Source: Numida meleagris
Lineage: Eukaryota > Chordata > Aves > Galliformes > Numididae
NCBI RefSeq assembly: GCF_002078875.1
Contig: NC_034412.1
Coordinates: 34,741,530 to 34,805,529 of the forward strand
DNA: 64,000 nt
Direction: 5' to 3'
Both the position numbers and the translations under genes were made by a program. Below, in pieces: positions 62,345 to 64,000 of the stretch. The notes beneath the pieces are model-generated. The model was not told where the DNA came from. It made no database searches and saw nothing but the letters and a program-made list of their open reading frames with translations. Each line of letters starts with the position of its first letter. Positions within the stretch are counted from its first letter, which is position 1.

Positions 62345-64000
62345 CTGGGAGGAACAAAAACAAAAAGAACCAAGGCAACTGATGGTTTGATAGCTTGCAG
62401 AGGAGGTGGTGGTGTTGCCACATATTTCTGTGTTAGTATAATTCATTAAATATTTACCATGATTGCTTCTCTTTTTTGAAGAAAAAAAAAAAAAAGTACT
62501 CCCTACCATAAAGAGATACTATTTACTTAGAAAAAAAAACATTAAGCAAAATGATAGAGGTTAAGGAAAACAACAGAAAGTCTGTACTGAAGTTGTATAA
62601 GCACCGATAAGCAGCATAAGCAAACTGGGAAGAAAAACTTCTAAAGCAGATGGCCAGTGGCTTGACAGATTAGCCCAGGCAGACTCTGCTGTACCTGAAA
62701 GGTGATGGAGAAGAACTGGGAATGGTTACTGACATACCAGTGCAAGACGTTTCAGGGAGTACTTGTCATGGAAAAAGGAACATGCTGTAAAACACACTGA
62801 AGGACAGAAATACGTAGCGCTTCCAATACGTTGTGAAGGCTGAAACTGAATGCAGCAGTAAAGCCAACTAAAGGATAGTCGAAGAGGAAAGTGATGTCCA
62901 TCAAGGAAATGGGAAAAGACTTGGCAGTGTTTTTAAATGGTTTTCAGAGAAGAATGGGAGATTTGAAAAAACAGAAGCTGTGCCAGTTAATAAATCTGCA
63001 GATAATGACCATGAACAAAGAGTTCAGAGGCAAATAAAAAAATGAATTAACAAAATAATTCAGGAGAAAGCAATTCAGGATCTGAATTTGGTATGAATGT
63101 GAAAAACACAGGAAGAGTAGTCAAAGCCTTCAGGAAAATGTTATTGGAGTGCAGTGTATTGACACAATTGATTTGATCTAACTGCTGTACTTTATGGTCC
63201 TGGTGCTTGTCTGATGGCATTGGAATCTGGTTCACAGAGCTAAATAGGTAGAAAATGAATGCTACAGGGAATGAATGGTTTCCTGCTGGTTTTGCACATT
63301 CAACAGATTCAGCAACAACAGTTTGAGGGAGCGGGCCCACAACTTTTAGCTGATTTTGGTCATTAAAAGTTTACAAGTGTAAGGTTAGTGAGGGAGAAAT
63401 GGGTCACCAACTGCAGAACAAGGAGGGAGTAGAACAAAATTGAAAGACAAGATGAAGAGATCTGCTTTGATCCTGCCAGCTTATGCTGATGGCAAGTCAG
63501 CAAAAAACAGATGAACTGAGGTCAAAGTTAACTGTTAATAACAGGATCTGAGATCTGAGGTTTGAGTTGAGGAGACAGTAATACACAAGAGAAAACAACA
63601 ACAACTCAAAAAAACCCAAACCAAACAAACAAACCAAACCACCACTAACAATAAACATTAAATGTAGAGGGAGGAGGAGCAGGGAATCAAACAGAGTTTC
63701 AGAGAATCCTCAAAGAGAAATTGAGTGAATACAAAAAAAAAAAAAGGCAGAGAGAACAGCATCTCAAAAATACCTCCATGCCTCACAAAAACCTCCATAC
63801 TGAGAAACACCAGAAGAAAGCATACAAAAGAAAAATATAGAGGCTCTGATGCAAAGTGGTAGTGAATATGTTACGACTGTAGTTTTGACTAGGGAGAGGT
63901 CTGAAAATGGCCTCTTCCAGAGCTGACAGTTGAAAGTGAATATTAGACAATATAATTTGATCTCCTATGTAGCACAGCCTATATGCAGTAATTTAATTCT
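62345..64000. other. MGAT4D: MGAT4D intron (to window edge)
   Basis: I searched both strands for the preceding MGAT4 exon (the segment ending in a YYVQ-like motif) and did not find it, so it lies beyond 64000. Sequence is A-rich with CAAA-type short repeats near 63600-63650. No repeat family was recognised. Confidence 0.6.

Noticed and set aside
1..64000. CRISPR arrays, operons, phage or other prokaryotic systems, tRNA or rRNA genes
   Set aside because: No regularly spaced repeats, no clustered long single-exon genes, and no RNA gene signatures; all evidence is vertebrate.

Overview
The window is an ordinary piece of vertebrate, almost certainly avian, nuclear DNA. It is AT-rich and intron-rich, it has two CpG islands, and every dispersed repeat I could recognise is a CR1 LINE with the bird-type 3' end (tails of the ATTCTATG kind). 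Gene order is SCOC (+), CLGN (-), MGAT4D (-), which is the known amniote block SCOC-CLGN-MGAT4D-ELMOD2. A galliform-like bird is my best guess, but the species is inference. I translated every exon below by hand, checked the splice phases and found the reading frames open throughout.

Region by region: 1-19.4 kb holds no gene I can support, only CR1 fragments and simple repeats. SCOC runs from 19.475 to 25.126 kb (coding), with an upstream coding first exon, a CpG island at 23.44-24.04 kb that probably holds a second promoter, and three shared exons; its 3' UTR may reach 27.27 kb. CLGN is read leftwards from a CpG island at 49.4-50.2 kb; fifteen coding exons lie between 48.620 and 29.865 kb and give a 635-residue calmegin. 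SCOC and CLGN therefore converge tail to tail. A degraded 3.3-kb CR1 element with endonuclease and reverse-transcriptase remnants sits antisense in a CLGN intron. From 50.2 to about 53.75 kb is intergenic. The last eight exons of MGAT4D occupy 62.344-54.480 kb (minus strand); its 5' exons lie beyond the right edge.

The three proteins do not form an operon-like system. CLGN and MGAT4D both act on glycoproteins in the secretory pathway (a lectin chaperone of the ER, and a GT54-family Golgi protein); SCOC is a small coiled-coil Golgi/autophagy adaptor. I looked for something novel and found no new system. The points most worth a second look are the paired SCOC start exons, a possible ATGA-overlapping upstream ORF in SCOC, the complete lectin site and changed C-terminal tip of CLGN, the retained EDD motif of MGAT4D, and the uniform antisense orientation of CR1 copies inside genes.
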